Positions 43,585 to 51,353 of a stretch of 64,000 nt of DNA are shown here, one piece after another. The stretch's first letter is position 1; the number at the start of each line of letters is the position of its first letter. The notes beneath the pieces are model-generated. The model was not told where the DNA came from. It worked only from the letters and a program-made list of their open reading frames with translations, and did not search any database. The stretch comes from Mucilaginibacter_A sp041088075. Lineage in GTDB: Bacteria; Bacteroidota; Bacteroidia; Sphingobacteriales; Sphingobacteriaceae. The stretch covers positions 1-64,000 of the forward strand of contig NZ_JBGCVY010000026.1 of NCBI RefSeq assembly GCF_041088075.1. The letters are read 5' to 3'. The position numbers were made by a program, and so were the translations under genes.

Positions 43585-43628
43585 ATGCTTCTTTTACCAG
43601 GCAAAAATTGGGGGCATAAAAACAGCAT
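43585..43628. repeat. Inverted pair of dispersed motifs, mixed variants
   Basis: ATGCTTCTTTTA (43585) faces TAAAAACAGCAT (43617), with ACCAGGCAAAAATTGGGGGCA between, in the divergent AraC/fadL region. Confidence 0.75.
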
Positions 43629-43722
43629 AACCAGGATTGGGGAACGAACGTAAAAGGGTTGAAAACCAATCCAGTTAAATTCCGGCTTTTTGACTAAATT
43701 ACCCGCATTACACACCTTTTTT

Positions 43723-43753
43723 TTGGATTTTCCAATTCTAAATTTACCTTCGC
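43723..43753 (+). promoter_or_regulatory. Candidate fadL promoter
   Basis: TTG (43723) and TACCTTCG (43746) are separated by 20 bases, close to the Bacteroidota TTG-N(17-23)-TAnnTTTG pattern with one mismatch. It lies 54 bases before the fadL ATG. Confidence 0.45.
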
Positions 43754-43806
43754 CATGTTTGTTTATAAAACCTAATTTTAAACAACCTTATTCCTAACCA
43801 ATTTTA

Positions 43807-45036
43807 ATGATGATGAGAAAAATTTTACTATTGTTGCTGGCTTTGCTGCCGGCAATTACTTTTGCGCAGGGTTTCCAGGTGAATGTGGCCGGGCAAAAAC
43901 AAATTGGCATGGGCCATACCGGCACCGGCCTGGTGCAAGATGGTGCCTCGATATTTTTTAACCCAGGCGCGGTTGTTTTATTGCCCGATAATTCTGTTCA
44001 GGCAGGTGTCAGTCCGCTTGTTTTTAAATCTGCTTTTAACCCTTCGGGCAGTAATGATGTTTATGATTCTAAGAGTAAAGTGGCCACGCCATTTTCGGGT
44101 TATGCGGTTTTTGGCCCCAAAGCTTCCTGGTGGAAAGTTGGCCTTGGCGTTTACGTCCCTTATGGCGGTTTGGTGGACTGGAGCAATAACTGGGTCGGCA
44201 AATACGCTTTGGAAAGCCTGAACCTGAAAGCCATTTATTTTCAGCCTACGGTAAGTATCCGCCTCAACAAAAATTTTAGTATCGGCGGCGGTTTTGTTTA
44301 CAACCGCGGCAGTGTTGATTTAACGCGTGCCATCCCTTTGGCCAATTCTTCCGGGGCCGACGGACAGGCCGAACTAAAGGGCAGCGGGAACGGTTACGGC
44401 TGGAACGCGGGCTTGTTTATCAAAACAGATGTTGGTTTAAACATCGGGCTGAACTATCGCTCTAAAGTAAACACGACCATCAACAATGGCAACGCGATGT
44501 TTCAGGTTCCGGCTTCGGTTCAGGCAAACTTTCCGCAGCCCAATACTTTCAAGGCTGGCATACCTTTGCCTTCAACCACAACGCTTGGTTTGGGCTACAA
44601 GTACAAAGAACACTGGTTGTTTGCGGTTGATGTAAACTTTGTAAAATGGGACGTTTACAAAGCGTTGGCTTTTGATTATGCTTCCAACACGGCGGCTTTG
44701 CAGGATACTTATTCGCCAAGAAATTATAAAAACGCTTTTTCTTACCGCGCTGGCGCACAATACAGTTTGCCAACCAATTGGGCCTTTAGGGCTGGCGGCG
44801 GTTATATCATGAAAGCTGCGCAAGATGGTTATGTTACGCCGGAAGTACCGGATGCAGACCGCTATTATCTGACGGGTGGAGTGGGTTACAAAGCCACAAA
44901 AAACTTTGACATAGACCTTTCTTTTGAGTACGAGCGTTTGATGAGCCGTACACAAACCACCATCGAAACGCAATTGTCCGGCACTTACAAATCCAACGTT
45001 TATATCCCCGGCATTTCCCTTACTTATCACTGGTAG
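43807..45036 (+). CDS. fadL: FadL/OmpP1/TodX-type outer-membrane transporter
   Basis: Outer-membrane beta-barrel of 409 residues that takes up long-chain fatty acids or other hydrophobic compounds. A signal peptide (MMMRKILLLLLALLPAITFAQ) precedes the family's N-terminal hatch motif GFQVNVAGQKQIGMGHTGTGLVQDGASIFFNPGA. The barrel strands end in SLTYHW with an aromatic C-terminus. Three consecutive ATG codons start the gene. It is followed after 21 bases by an SGNH hydrolase lipoprotein, a pair frequent in Bacteroidota. Its position beside the etf and fad genes supports fatty acids as substrate. Confidence 0.9.
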   Translation: MMMRKILLLLLALLPAITFAQGFQVNVAGQKQIGMGHTGTGLVQDGASIFFNPGAVVLLPDNSVQAGVSPLVFKSAFNPSGSNDVYDSKSKVATPFSGYAVFGPKASWWKVGLGVYVPYGGLVDWSNNWVGKYALESLNLKAIYFQPTVSIRLNKNFSIGGGFVYNRGSVDLTRAIPLANSSGADGQAELKGSGNGYGWNAGLFIKTDVGLNIGLNYRSKVNTTINNGNAMFQVPASVQANFPQPNTFKAGIPLPSTTTLGLGYKYKEHWLFAVDVNFVKWDVYKALAFDYASNTAALQDTYSPRNYKNAFSYRAGAQYSLPTNWAFRAGGGYIMKAAQDGYVTPEVPDADRYYLTGGVGYKATKNFDIDLSFEYERLMSRTQTTIETQLSGTYKSNVYIPGISLTYHW

Positions 45037-45057
45037 TACCTTCAAAATCAAACCAAA

Positions 45058-46389
45058 ATGAACAACTTTAAAAATATATTTATTTTAACGGCAGGTATTT
45101 TAAGCTTTGCTGCCTGCAAACCCGAATTTAAAAAACCAACCGCTACCAGCGGCACGGCAGATTTTTCGCGTTATATCGCTGTTGGAAACTCGCTTACGGC
45201 CGGTTATGCCGACAATGGTTTGTACCTGGAAGGCCAGCAAAACTCTTACCCTTCTATCATTGCCAAACAAATGCAGCAAATAGGTGGTGGAACTTTTACG
45301 CAACCATTGTTTACCGAAGCACAGGCAAATGGTTCCGGATATGTAAAACTGACTGGTTTTAACGCGGCCGGTTCTCCGGTTTTGGCCCCGATAACAGATC
45401 AGTTGGCCGTTCGCGGTGTTGTTCCAATCCCGGGTTTTGGCAATGTTACCACTTATGCCAAATACAGTGGCGACAACAACAATTATGGCATACCGGGAAT
45501 GAAATTGTTGCATATTAATTATGCTGCTTACGGCAACCTGAATGGTTATTACGAAAGATTATTGCCTGGCAACGCAGGTACAAATTCTACCACTTACTTA
45601 GATTATGTTACCGCAAAACCTTTTACCTTTTTTAGTAATTGGATGGGCAATAACGATGCGTTGCTATATGCCGTATCTGGTGGCGCGGGCGATGTGCTGA
45701 CCGATAAAACTACTTTTACCCAGTTATATACGCTGTTGTTATCGCGGTTGACGGCTGCCGGGCAAAAAGGCATTTGTGCAACCATCCCGGATGTTACCGC
45801 CATTCCTTATTTCAATACCGTTACGCCGGCTTTGGTTTTGGCTTCGGTGCAAAAAGCAAATCCTACGGTACAAGCTATTTTTATCAATGCAAAAAGCACT
45901 GCTGATGTAACCAGCACCACGTATGCAGCAAGGCCCGCCACATCTGCAGACATGATCACCTTAACTTTCCCCACTTCAAAAATCGGGACACCGGTTGCCA
46001 CGCCTGCCGGAAACCTGCCTTATGGTTTAACGCCTTATACACCCATCGAAAACCTATATGTTTTGGATGCCAATGAAGTTGCTTTAGCCAAAGATTATGT
46101 AAATTCTTACAATACGACTATCAAAACTGTAGCGGCATCTAAAGGCATAGCCGTGGTTGATATGTACAGCTTTTTGAACGACATCAAAGCACACGGACTG
46201 GTTGTAGATGGCCTGACTTTAACTTCAAACTACATCACCGGCGGGATATTTTCGTTGGATGGCGTGCATTTAACACCACGGGGTTATGCAATCGTGGCCA
46301 ACCAGTTTATCAAAACAATCAACGCACAGTATAACTCTAATATTCCGTTGACAAGTGTGGCCACGTATCGGGCGGTGAAGTTTCCGTAA
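45058..46389 (+). CDS. SGNH/GDSL-hydrolase lipoprotein
   Basis: Lipoprotein of 443 residues, lipidated at C20 (ILSFAAC), with an SGNH esterase fold. Block I is AVGNSLTAGY with nucleophile S45, block III is WMGNNDALL, and block V is DGVHLTPRGYAIVANQF with the catalytic Asp and His. It is probably an outer-membrane-associated lipase or esterase that frees fatty acids for the FadL porin encoded just upstream. That pairing is inference from operon and family. Confidence 0.85.
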   Translation: MNNFKNIFILTAGILSFAACKPEFKKPTATSGTADFSRYIAVGNSLTAGYADNGLYLEGQQNSYPSIIAKQMQQIGGGTFTQPLFTEAQANGSGYVKLTGFNAAGSPVLAPITDQLAVRGVVPIPGFGNVTTYAKYSGDNNNYGIPGMKLLHINYAAYGNLNGYYERLLPGNAGTNSTTYLDYVTAKPFTFFSNWMGNNDALLYAVSGGAGDVLTDKTTFTQLYTLLLSRLTAAGQKGICATIPDVTAIPYFNTVTPALVLASVQKANPTVQAIFINAKSTADVTSTTYAARPATSADMITLTFPTSKIGTPVATPAGNLPYGLTPYTPIENLYVLDANEVALAKDYVNSYNTTIKTVAASKGIAVVDMYSFLNDIKAHGLVVDGLTLTSNYITGGIFSLDGVHLTPRGYAIVANQFIKTINAQYNSNIPLTSVATYRAVKFP

Positions 46390-46424
46390 ATATTAATACA
46401 TTTTCTTTTTTTGTGATTTTCCAA

Positions 46425-46528
46425 GTGCTTCTTTTATCAGCTAAAAATTCTTATAAAAGAAGCACTTTGCATTTATGGTATAACATCCAAAATTTGGACA
46501 AGCAAAAAAAGATGGATAAAAGAAGCAT
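46425..46528. repeat. Short hairpin of dispersed motif plus a solo copy
   Basis: GTGCTTCTTTTA (46425) and TAAAAGAAGCAC (46453) both carry the same G/C change and pair perfectly, a compensatory change. A standard TAAAAGAAGCAT follows at 46517. This lies in the 310-base gap 46390-46699, which is otherwise AT-rich and has no gene. Confidence 0.78.
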
Positions 46529-46699
46529 TAGCAACTTTGTTGGCTAAACTGTAAACAATAGCTGTAAAAAAATTAAATTATTGAACACATTGAATTATAA
46601 AAATTGATTTAACAAATTTTAACAGGAACAAATTTTAACATAGTTTACATGTCAATTTTTAATTAATAGATTAGCTCTTGTATTTATATAACGATTAAT

Positions 46700-47395
46700 A
46701 TGAACAAAAAATTAACCCTTATTATTTTAGTGTTTACTACCTGTTTTACTGTAAAGGCACAAACGCAAAAAGGAAGTCAGCTTTTGGGTGGAAGCGTTTT
46801 ATTTGGAATAACTAACGATAAGTCCGACAATGTTAATTACACCAACAGCTCTTACAACAATAGTTATAAAAGTAAAGAAATTTCGTTTTCAATCGGGCCT
46901 GATTATAGCTATTTTGTTGCTAATAACCTTGATTTAGGATTAAGTTTAGGTTATGGAACAGACAAAACAACTTACAATTATTCTGTTGCAAATACATCTT
47001 ACAGTGTTTTGCCTTATAAAAATAACAATCAATATTACTCTGGAGGGATTTATCTTAGGAAGTATTTTTTGTACAACCAAAAGATAGGCATTAGAACCGG
47101 CCCTTATGCACAATATCAAAAGTATAAATACCAAGTTGATTATTTAGAACCACAAGTAAACAATAATAATTTTTCGCAAACGGGAAATTATGTTAACACA
47201 GGTTTTATTTTAGATATAGTTTATTTCCCAACAAAAAGAATAGGTTTAACTTCTACACTTGGTACGTTGGGTTACGTTTATGGCAATAGTAAATTTGTTG
47301 GTTCGTATAGCAACGGGCAGGATAAAGTAAATTCTTTTGGGGTAAGGTTTGTTTCAGCTTTAAACTTATCCCTTGTTTATTGTTTTGGAAAGTAA
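46700..47395 (+). CDS. Outer-membrane beta-barrel protein
   Basis: Exported protein of 231 residues with a signal peptide (MNKKLTLIILVFTTCFTVKAQ). It has alternating aromatic strands (IYLRKYFLYNQKIGIRTGPYAQYQKYKY, LNLSLVYCFGK) and Asn/Tyr-rich loops, typical of porin-family outer-membrane beta-barrels of Bacteroidota. The base composition is more AT-rich than that of the neighbouring genes, which may point to transfer. Function is unknown. A strong terminator follows. Confidence 0.72.
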   Translation: MNKKLTLIILVFTTCFTVKAQTQKGSQLLGGSVLFGITNDKSDNVNYTNSSYNNSYKSKEISFSIGPDYSYFVANNLDLGLSLGYGTDKTTYNYSVANTSYSVLPYKNNNQYYSGGIYLRKYFLYNQKIGIRTGPYAQYQKYKYQVDYLEPQVNNNNFSQTGNYVNTGFILDIVYFPTKRIGLTSTLGTLGYVYGNSKFVGSYSNGQDKVNSFGVRFVSALNLSLVYCFGK

Positions 47396-47411
47396 AATGT
47401 TGAATCGCTTG

Positions 47412-47522
47412 ATGCTTCTTTTATCAGATAAAAAACCGGTAAGTTTTTTAAACAAATTTTTAGAAACATACCGGTTTTTTGTTTTCGTTAAATTATTGAA
47501 GTGAAATTATATACTTCTTTTA
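47412..47522 (+). repeat. Two dispersed motifs flanking a terminator
   Basis: ATGCTTCTTTTA at 47412 (then TCAGA, TAAAAAACC) and ATACTTCTTTTA at 47511 (then TCCTG, TAAAAATTGG), on either side of the 47429 hairpin. Confidence 0.7.
47429..47483 (+). terminator. Rho-independent terminator of the beta-barrel gene
   Basis: AAAAAACCGGTAAGTTT pairs with AAACATACCGGTTTTTT around an AT-rich loop, followed by T. The left foot overlaps the end of a dispersed motif. Confidence 0.75.
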
Positions 47523-47598
47523 TCCTGTAAAAATTGGTAAAACAATTTGACAGGCAGCAGAATTAGGTTTTGAAAGCTTTTAGCAATAAAATAACTTA

Positions 47599-47733
47599 CT
47601 AGGCTTTTAACCAATGGCCAAATTCAAAACCCAACATGGCTGTTTTAATTAAAATAGCTGCGATGCCAACCACTGCCGTTGCTTTAACTAAAGGTTTGCT
47701 TTTGTACTTTTCGAATAGTTGATCTGGGTCCAT
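47599..47733 (-). CDS. Small membrane protein, 44 residues
   Basis: MDPDQLFEKYKSKPLVKATAVVGIAAILIKTAMLGFEFGHWLKA-like frame: a polar N-terminus of about 17 residues, one hydrophobic helix (VKATAVVGIAAILIKTAML) and a short tail. I do not recognise it. A longer in-frame extension up to 47904 exists, but its sequence is not protein-like, so the shorter start is preferred. It may instead be a chance frame; the amphipathic and helical pattern is the only support. Confidence 0.45.
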   Translation of the reverse strand: MDPDQLFEKYKSKPLVKATAVVGIAAILIKTAMLGFEFGHWLKA

Positions 47734-47935
47734 AGTAAATTGGTTTTTAAATAAGGTTGGTAAATTTGAATAAACAAATGTAGCAAAACTATTTTCTGGA
47801 ATTGTAGCAGTTTCATTTCCCATAAAAAACCACCAATCTTTTCTCCGCAAAGCAAAAACGATAAAAAAGCTAAGCCCGGCATTAGGCGTTACGGTAAATA
47901 ACACTTGTTGCCGGGCTTGTTGTTAAAAGCATAAT

Positions 47936-48121
47936 TTACTTTTTTTCGGGCGGAGTAGAAGTGATCTCGCCAAACTCGTTTACGTAAGCCATCATGTTTT
48001 CCAGGTCTCCGCTGGTCGAATTTTGCTGACGTTCTAATTTGCGTTGTTCTTTATCTTCCTTCTTTTTCATCCTGTTTTTTTCCAACTGCTTTTTCATAAA
48101 AGTTGCCTGCGACTTTGCCAT
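47936..48121 (-). CDS. Small basic MAKSQxTF-type protein, linked to cold-shock loci
   Basis: Highly charged protein of 61 residues: MAKSQATFMKKQLEKNRMKKK, a long Lys/Glu/Arg helix, then LENMMAYVNEFGEITSTPPEKK. Nearly the same layout occurs in small Bacteroidota proteins encoded next to or fused with cold-shock proteins (ending in MAYVDENGNxSSTPP). No cold-shock domain gene is adjacent here. It may bind RNA; this is inferred from charge and family context. Confidence 0.7.
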   Translation of the reverse strand: MAKSQATFMKKQLEKNRMKKKEDKEQRKLERQQNSTSGDLENMMAYVNEFGEITSTPPEKK

Positions 48122-48526
48122 GTTTTTTCTAATTTAAACTCCTACTGGTTTTGCCTGTCCTGCTTCAAACAAAAGTTTTGCTGCAAAATTTGCAACGTAT
48201 TTTGCCAGAGAACCTAACATTAATGCCTTGCTTTAACGGTAAAACAGCAAGAAAAAATGAATGCTGATCTTTTATAAATTTTATAATGGATAAGCGTGCA
48301 AACAACCAGGGATAGTGGTTCGTGATCCGTTTGGCTGCAAATGTACAAATTTGCCGCTTAAAATTTGGTCATGGCAATACAATACTGTTTTTATGCCTAT
48401 AAAAACAGTATGCTAAAAATATTTTTTAAACGTTAAACCGTGATTAAAAAGATGCCTGGGCGTTTACCTGTCAGTTTTGCGCAAACAATATTTGGGTTGA
48501 AGTTTTATCTTAATAAAAACAAAACC
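48122..48526. other. 405-base divergent gap
   Basis: Holds the 48382-48411 palindrome and presumably promoters for the genes on both sides; no coding sequence or other structure was recognised. Confidence 0.4.
48382..48411. repeat. Perfect palindrome of two GT-variant motifs
   Basis: ATACTGTTTTTA (48382) and TAAAAACAGTAT (48400) around TGCCTA, the same arrangement as 15176-15205. Confidence 0.8.
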
Positions 48527-48751
48527 ATGAACTTACCGGAAGACGATAACCAAACCAACGACCCGCAGCAAAGCAACGATGACGGACTGAACCAAACCAC
48601 ACCAAACGACAACCAAGAATTAGACCGTATCAACGACGCCGTGCAGGCTGCCGAGCCTTCTTTCACCTTAAACTATGAAAGTGATATTGCCGGGGATGTG
48701 GCCGGAGCGCAAGACAAAGAGGACGAAAAAGGGCCAAACCTGAAACAATAA
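48527..48751 (+). CDS. Small acidic disordered protein
   Basis: Protein of 74 residues, rich in Asp, Asn, Gln and Glu (MNLPEDDNQTNDPQQSNDDG...), with no hydrophobic core. It is probably intrinsically disordered. The start at 48527 is preferred; an upstream in-frame start at 48440 adds an unlike sequence. It is followed by a good terminator, which supports it being a real gene. Function is not recognised. Confidence 0.55.
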   Translation: MNLPEDDNQTNDPQQSNDDGLNQTTPNDNQELDRINDAVQAAEPSFTLNYESDIAGDVAGAQDKEDEKGPNLKQ

Positions 48752-48769
48752 ACGTTTCGTGCACAAATA

Positions 48770-48818
48770 AAAAACGCCTGTTTTGCTTTTTAAGATAAAA
48801 GCATTCAGGCGTTTTTTA
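48770..48818. terminator. Bidirectional rho-independent terminator
   Basis: AAAAACGCCTG pairs with CAGGCGTTTTT, with an inner TGCTTTT/AAAAGCA stem. It lies between the acidic protein (plus) and the 44-residue membrane protein (minus). Confidence 0.85.
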
Positions 48819-48833
48819 TAAAATTTAATGCTT

Positions 48834-48968
48834 TTACCATGCGCTTGGCCCGGCACCTTTCATCGAGTACCAAACTACTACAATAGCAAGTGCAACCAAA
48901 AAAATAATGGCCGGAACCAGGCCGATAACCTTGGTTTCTTCATGGTGGTGTTCTTCGTGTGCTTCCAT
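48834..48968 (-). CDS. His/Glu-rich single-pass membrane microprotein, 44 residues
   Basis: An uninterrupted frame from ATG 48968 encodes a polar N-terminus MEAHEEHHHEETK, one hydrophobic helix of about 20 residues (VIGLVPAIIFLVALAIVVVW) and a C-terminal YSMKGAGPSAW. The four histidines and five glutamates before the helix suggest metal binding. It ends at a bidirectional terminator, which supports transcription on this strand. I do not recognise a family; small respiratory-complex subunits look similar in size. Not the same as the 47599 protein. Confidence 0.65.
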   Translation of the reverse strand: MEAHEEHHHEETKVIGLVPAIIFLVALAIVVVWYSMKGAGPSAW

Positions 48969-49028
48969 ATTGCAAACTTAATATATTTTTAAAAATCCCA
49001 ATGCCCGGAATGCGCGTAACGTTTAATT

Positions 49029-49298
49029 TTACTTGTTTTCTTTGTATTTTACCTTAAAAACCAGCATCGTGATGTTTAAGGCAACCGTAATTAAATTGGT
49101 AATGATAATAGCAATGTCGCTTTTGGCAACGCCGTAAACAACCCATAATATGTTGCCGGTAAGCATCACAATAAACATAAATATAGAAACATCGCTGGCT
49201 TTTTTAGTTTTAAAAGTAGTAACTACCTGCGGTAAAATAGCAAGCGATGTACAGGCACCCGCCACCAATCCAAGTATTTTTATAAAAGTGCTGTCCAT
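49029..49298 (-). CDS. SemiSWEET-like PQ-loop transporter
   Basis: Membrane protein of 89 residues with three helices, the size and layout of bacterial SemiSWEET sugar transporters, which work as homodimers. The PQ motif is LAILPQVVTTFKTKKASDVS and the third helix region contains GNILWVVYGVAKSDIAIIITN. The start MDSTFIKILG at 49298 is preferred over an upstream in-frame start that reads through unlike sequence. The transported sugar is not known. Confidence 0.85.
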   Translation of the reverse strand: MDSTFIKILGLVAGACTSLAILPQVVTTFKTKKASDVSIFMFIVMLTGNILWVVYGVAKSDIAIIITNLITVALNITMLVFKVKYKENK

Positions 49299-49356
49299 CA
49301 ATTTAATTTTCCGGTTAAAAAAGAACTGCCTTTTCGGGGCATTGTTTTTTAAGGCA

Positions 49357-49368
49357 TAAAAGAAGTAT
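49357..49368 (-). repeat. Dispersed motif, GTAT variant, in a divergent gap
   Basis: TAAAAGAAGTAT preceded by TTTTTTAAGGCA, between the SemiSWEET and molybdopterin-binding genes; the same flank as the copy at 25511. Confidence 0.7.
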
Positions 49369-49463
49369 TTGGGGAAAAAACGGAACGAACATTTTAAACC
49401 ATTGCCAAACGTTATATTTTTAAAAATACTTCGGATTTTGGCCAAATCAGTTTTAATTTGTGC

Positions 49464-49970
49464 ATGTACAAATTTCTCATTTTGCTGTTCCTTTCTGCCA
49501 CGGCTTTTGGCCAGGAAGTTTTAAAGCCGACACAAAGTTTTTCGATCAGTGGAAAAGTGAAAAAAGAAGCGGTGATGACGATGGATTCGCTGAACAAAAT
49601 CCCGTTAAAAGAAATTGGAAACATCAAAGTTACCAACCATTTAGGCGAGTTTAAACACCAGGACGAACACTTAAAAGGTGTTTTGCTGAAAGATGTGTTG
49701 CGGAATACAACTTTTGATGTAAGCAGCCCGAAACTGATGAGCCAATTATACTTTGTTTGCAGCGGTGCCGATGGTTACAAAGTAGTTTATTCCTGGAACG
49801 AATTGTACAATACGCCGGTGGGCGACCAGGTTTTTATTTTGATGGAAAAGAACGGCATCAAAGCAGCACAAATGCCAGAAAATATCCAAATGGCTTCGAT
49901 GCTGGATTTTAAAACCGGAAGAAGATACTTGCATAATTTGAGTAAGATTGAGGTGAAGCAGGCGGATTAA
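49464..49970 (+). CDS. Exported molybdopterin-binding (sulfite-oxidase-fold) protein
   Basis: Protein of 168 residues with a signal peptide (MYKFLILLFLSATAFGQ) and one oxidoreductase molybdopterin-binding-like domain: FSISGKVKKEAVMTMDSLNKIP, LKGVLLKDVL, FVCSGADGYKVVYSWNELYN, and a C-terminal NLSKIEV. It lacks the dimerisation domain of sulfite oxidases. The stop overlaps that of the convergent modC (shared TTAA), placing a molybdenum-cofactor protein directly beside the molybdate transporter. Catalytic activity is uncertain. Confidence 0.75.
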   Translation: MYKFLILLFLSATAFGQEVLKPTQSFSISGKVKKEAVMTMDSLNKIPLKEIGNIKVTNHLGEFKHQDEHLKGVLLKDVLRNTTFDVSSPKLMSQLYFVCSGADGYKVVYSWNELYNTPVGDQVFILMEKNGIKAAQMPENIQMASMLDFKTGRRYLHNLSKIEVKQAD

Positions 49971-50602
49971 ATTTCACTTTCTTCCTCGCCAATCACCAAA
50001 TTTTGTCCCGGCAAACCTTTCAGTTCCTGCGGATTGTGCGTTACAATAATGGTGCTGATGCTGTTTTTATCGAGTAAAATTTGGAGCTCTTCGATCAAAT
50101 TGGTTTTTGTTTTGAAATCCAAAGCCGAAAAAGGTTCGTCCATCAATAACAATTTTGGTTTGATGGCCAGCGCGCGCAAAATGGCTAACCGTTGCTGTTG
50201 TCCGCCCGAAAGTTGTAAAGGTTTATGTTTTACAAAAGGTTTCAATCTTCCGAAATCCAACAAGCTTTTTATCAATTCCTGGTCTTTGGTGGCGTATTCC
50301 AGTTGCTGCTGCACCGTCATGTTTGGGAACAACGCGTAATCCTGAAACACAAAACCGCATTTTCTTTTTTGAGGAGAAAGGTTGATTTTGGAGGAAGTAT
50401 CCAGCCAGATTTCATCATCAACCAAAATCCGGCCAGCATCAGGAAGCATTAAACCCGCAATCAATTTTAAAAAAGTAGTTTTGCCCGCACCCGAAGGACC
50501 GGAAATTTTAACCAAACTGCCGGTTTCCATCTCCAGCAAAACATGGAGCGGATAATTGCCCTGATACGTGTTCAGCTTTTTTTCAAGTTCGATGCGGATC
50601 AT
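49967..50602 (-). CDS. modC: Molybdate ABC transporter ATP-binding protein, short form
   Basis: ABC ATPase of 211 residues: Walker A GPSGAGKTTFLK, signature LSGGQQQRLA, Walker B LLLMDEPFSALD, and H-loop VTHNPQE. At about 210 residues it lacks the C-terminal MOBE/TOBE molybdate-sensing domain of the roughly 350-residue E. coli ModC, so it would not be regulated that way. Its ATG overlaps the modB stop by four bases (ATGA). It contains a dispersed-motif copy in codons for LLDKNSIST (50059-50070). Confidence 0.88.
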   Translation of the reverse strand: MIRIELEKKLNTYQGNYPLHVLLEMETGSLVKISGPSGAGKTTFLKLIAGLMLPDAGRILVDDEIWLDTSSKINLSPQKRKCGFVFQDYALFPNMTVQQQLEYATKDQELIKSLLDFGRLKPFVKHKPLQLSGGQQQRLAILRALAIKPKLLLMDEPFSALDFKTKTNLIEELQILLDKNSISTIIVTHNPQELKGLPGQNLVIGEEESEI

Positions 50603-51273
50603 CCGGGCAAATTTTTAGACGCGTATTTATTGTAGATAAAAACAGCAACAACCAAAATAAAAGTAAAACCAAAAAGTACCAGCGAATAAAAATTAGCACT
50701 TCGGTAATCCATGTTTTCTACGGAATTGTAAATGGCGATGGAAGCGACGCGCGTAAGGCCGGGAATGTTTCCGCCGATCATCAAAACCACACCAAATTCG
50801 CCCAAAGTATGTGCAAAAGTCATCACGGTTGCGGTCAAAAGTGATGCGCGGATATTTGGCAGCAGCACTTTAAAAAACGTTTCCCGTTCCGATTTTCCCA
50901 TGGTAAAAGAAGCATGTGCCAGCGAAACCGGCAATTGCTGCAAAGCGGATTTTACCGGACTGATCATAAACGGCAAACTGTAAATCACCGAAGCCAGCAC
51001 CAATCCTTCAAAAGAAAAAACCAGTTGCAGGTTGAAATGCTGCAGCAGCCATTTGCCCAAACCTTGCTGTGGACTAAAAGCCAGCAGCAAATAAAAGCCC
51101 AAAACGGTTGGCGGCAAAACCAGCGGCATGGTAAACAACGCCTCCAAAATCACCTTTATTAACGAATGCCCTTTGGAAAGCCAATACGCCACCGGCAAAC
51201 CCAGCACCAGCAAAATGGAAGTGCTGATGACCGCGAGTTTTAACGTAAGCCAAATGGGCGACCAGTCGATCAA
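50599..51273 (-). CDS. modB: Molybdate ABC transporter permease
   Basis: Inner-membrane permease of 224 residues with about five helices. The EAA loop for contact with the ATPase is present (ASFTMGKSERETFFKVLLPNIR), as is TVLGFYLLLAFSPQQGLG, the region characteristic of ModB. It transports molybdate, and possibly tungstate, with ModA and ModC. A full bipartite dispersed motif (50904-50915, then ATGGGAAAATCGG) lies in the codons for HASFTMGKS, inside the conserved EAA loop. Confidence 0.92.
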   Translation of the reverse strand: MIDWSPIWLTLKLAVISTSILLVLGLPVAYWLSKGHSLIKVILEALFTMPLVLPPTVLGFYLLLAFSPQQGLGKWLLQHFNLQLVFSFEGLVLASVIYSLPFMISPVKSALQQLPVSLAHASFTMGKSERETFFKVLLPNIRASLLTATVMTFAHTLGEFGVVLMIGGNIPGLTRVASIAIYNSVENMDYRSANFYSLVLFGFTFILVVAVFIYNKYASKNLPG

Positions 51274-51320
51274 ATGCTTTTAGTTTTAGAGTTAAATTAT
51301 TAGAATTATCATCCCCGCAC

Positions 51321-51353
51321 ATAGTCTTTCGGACTTCCGGTCTTTCGGACTAT
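51321..51353. repeat. GTCTTTCGGACT double repeat in the modA-modB gap
   Basis: AGTCTTTCGGACTT and GGTCTTTCGGACTA follow each other directly, and the ends ATAGTC/GACTAT pair. It may form a small intercistronic hairpin. Confidence 0.55.
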
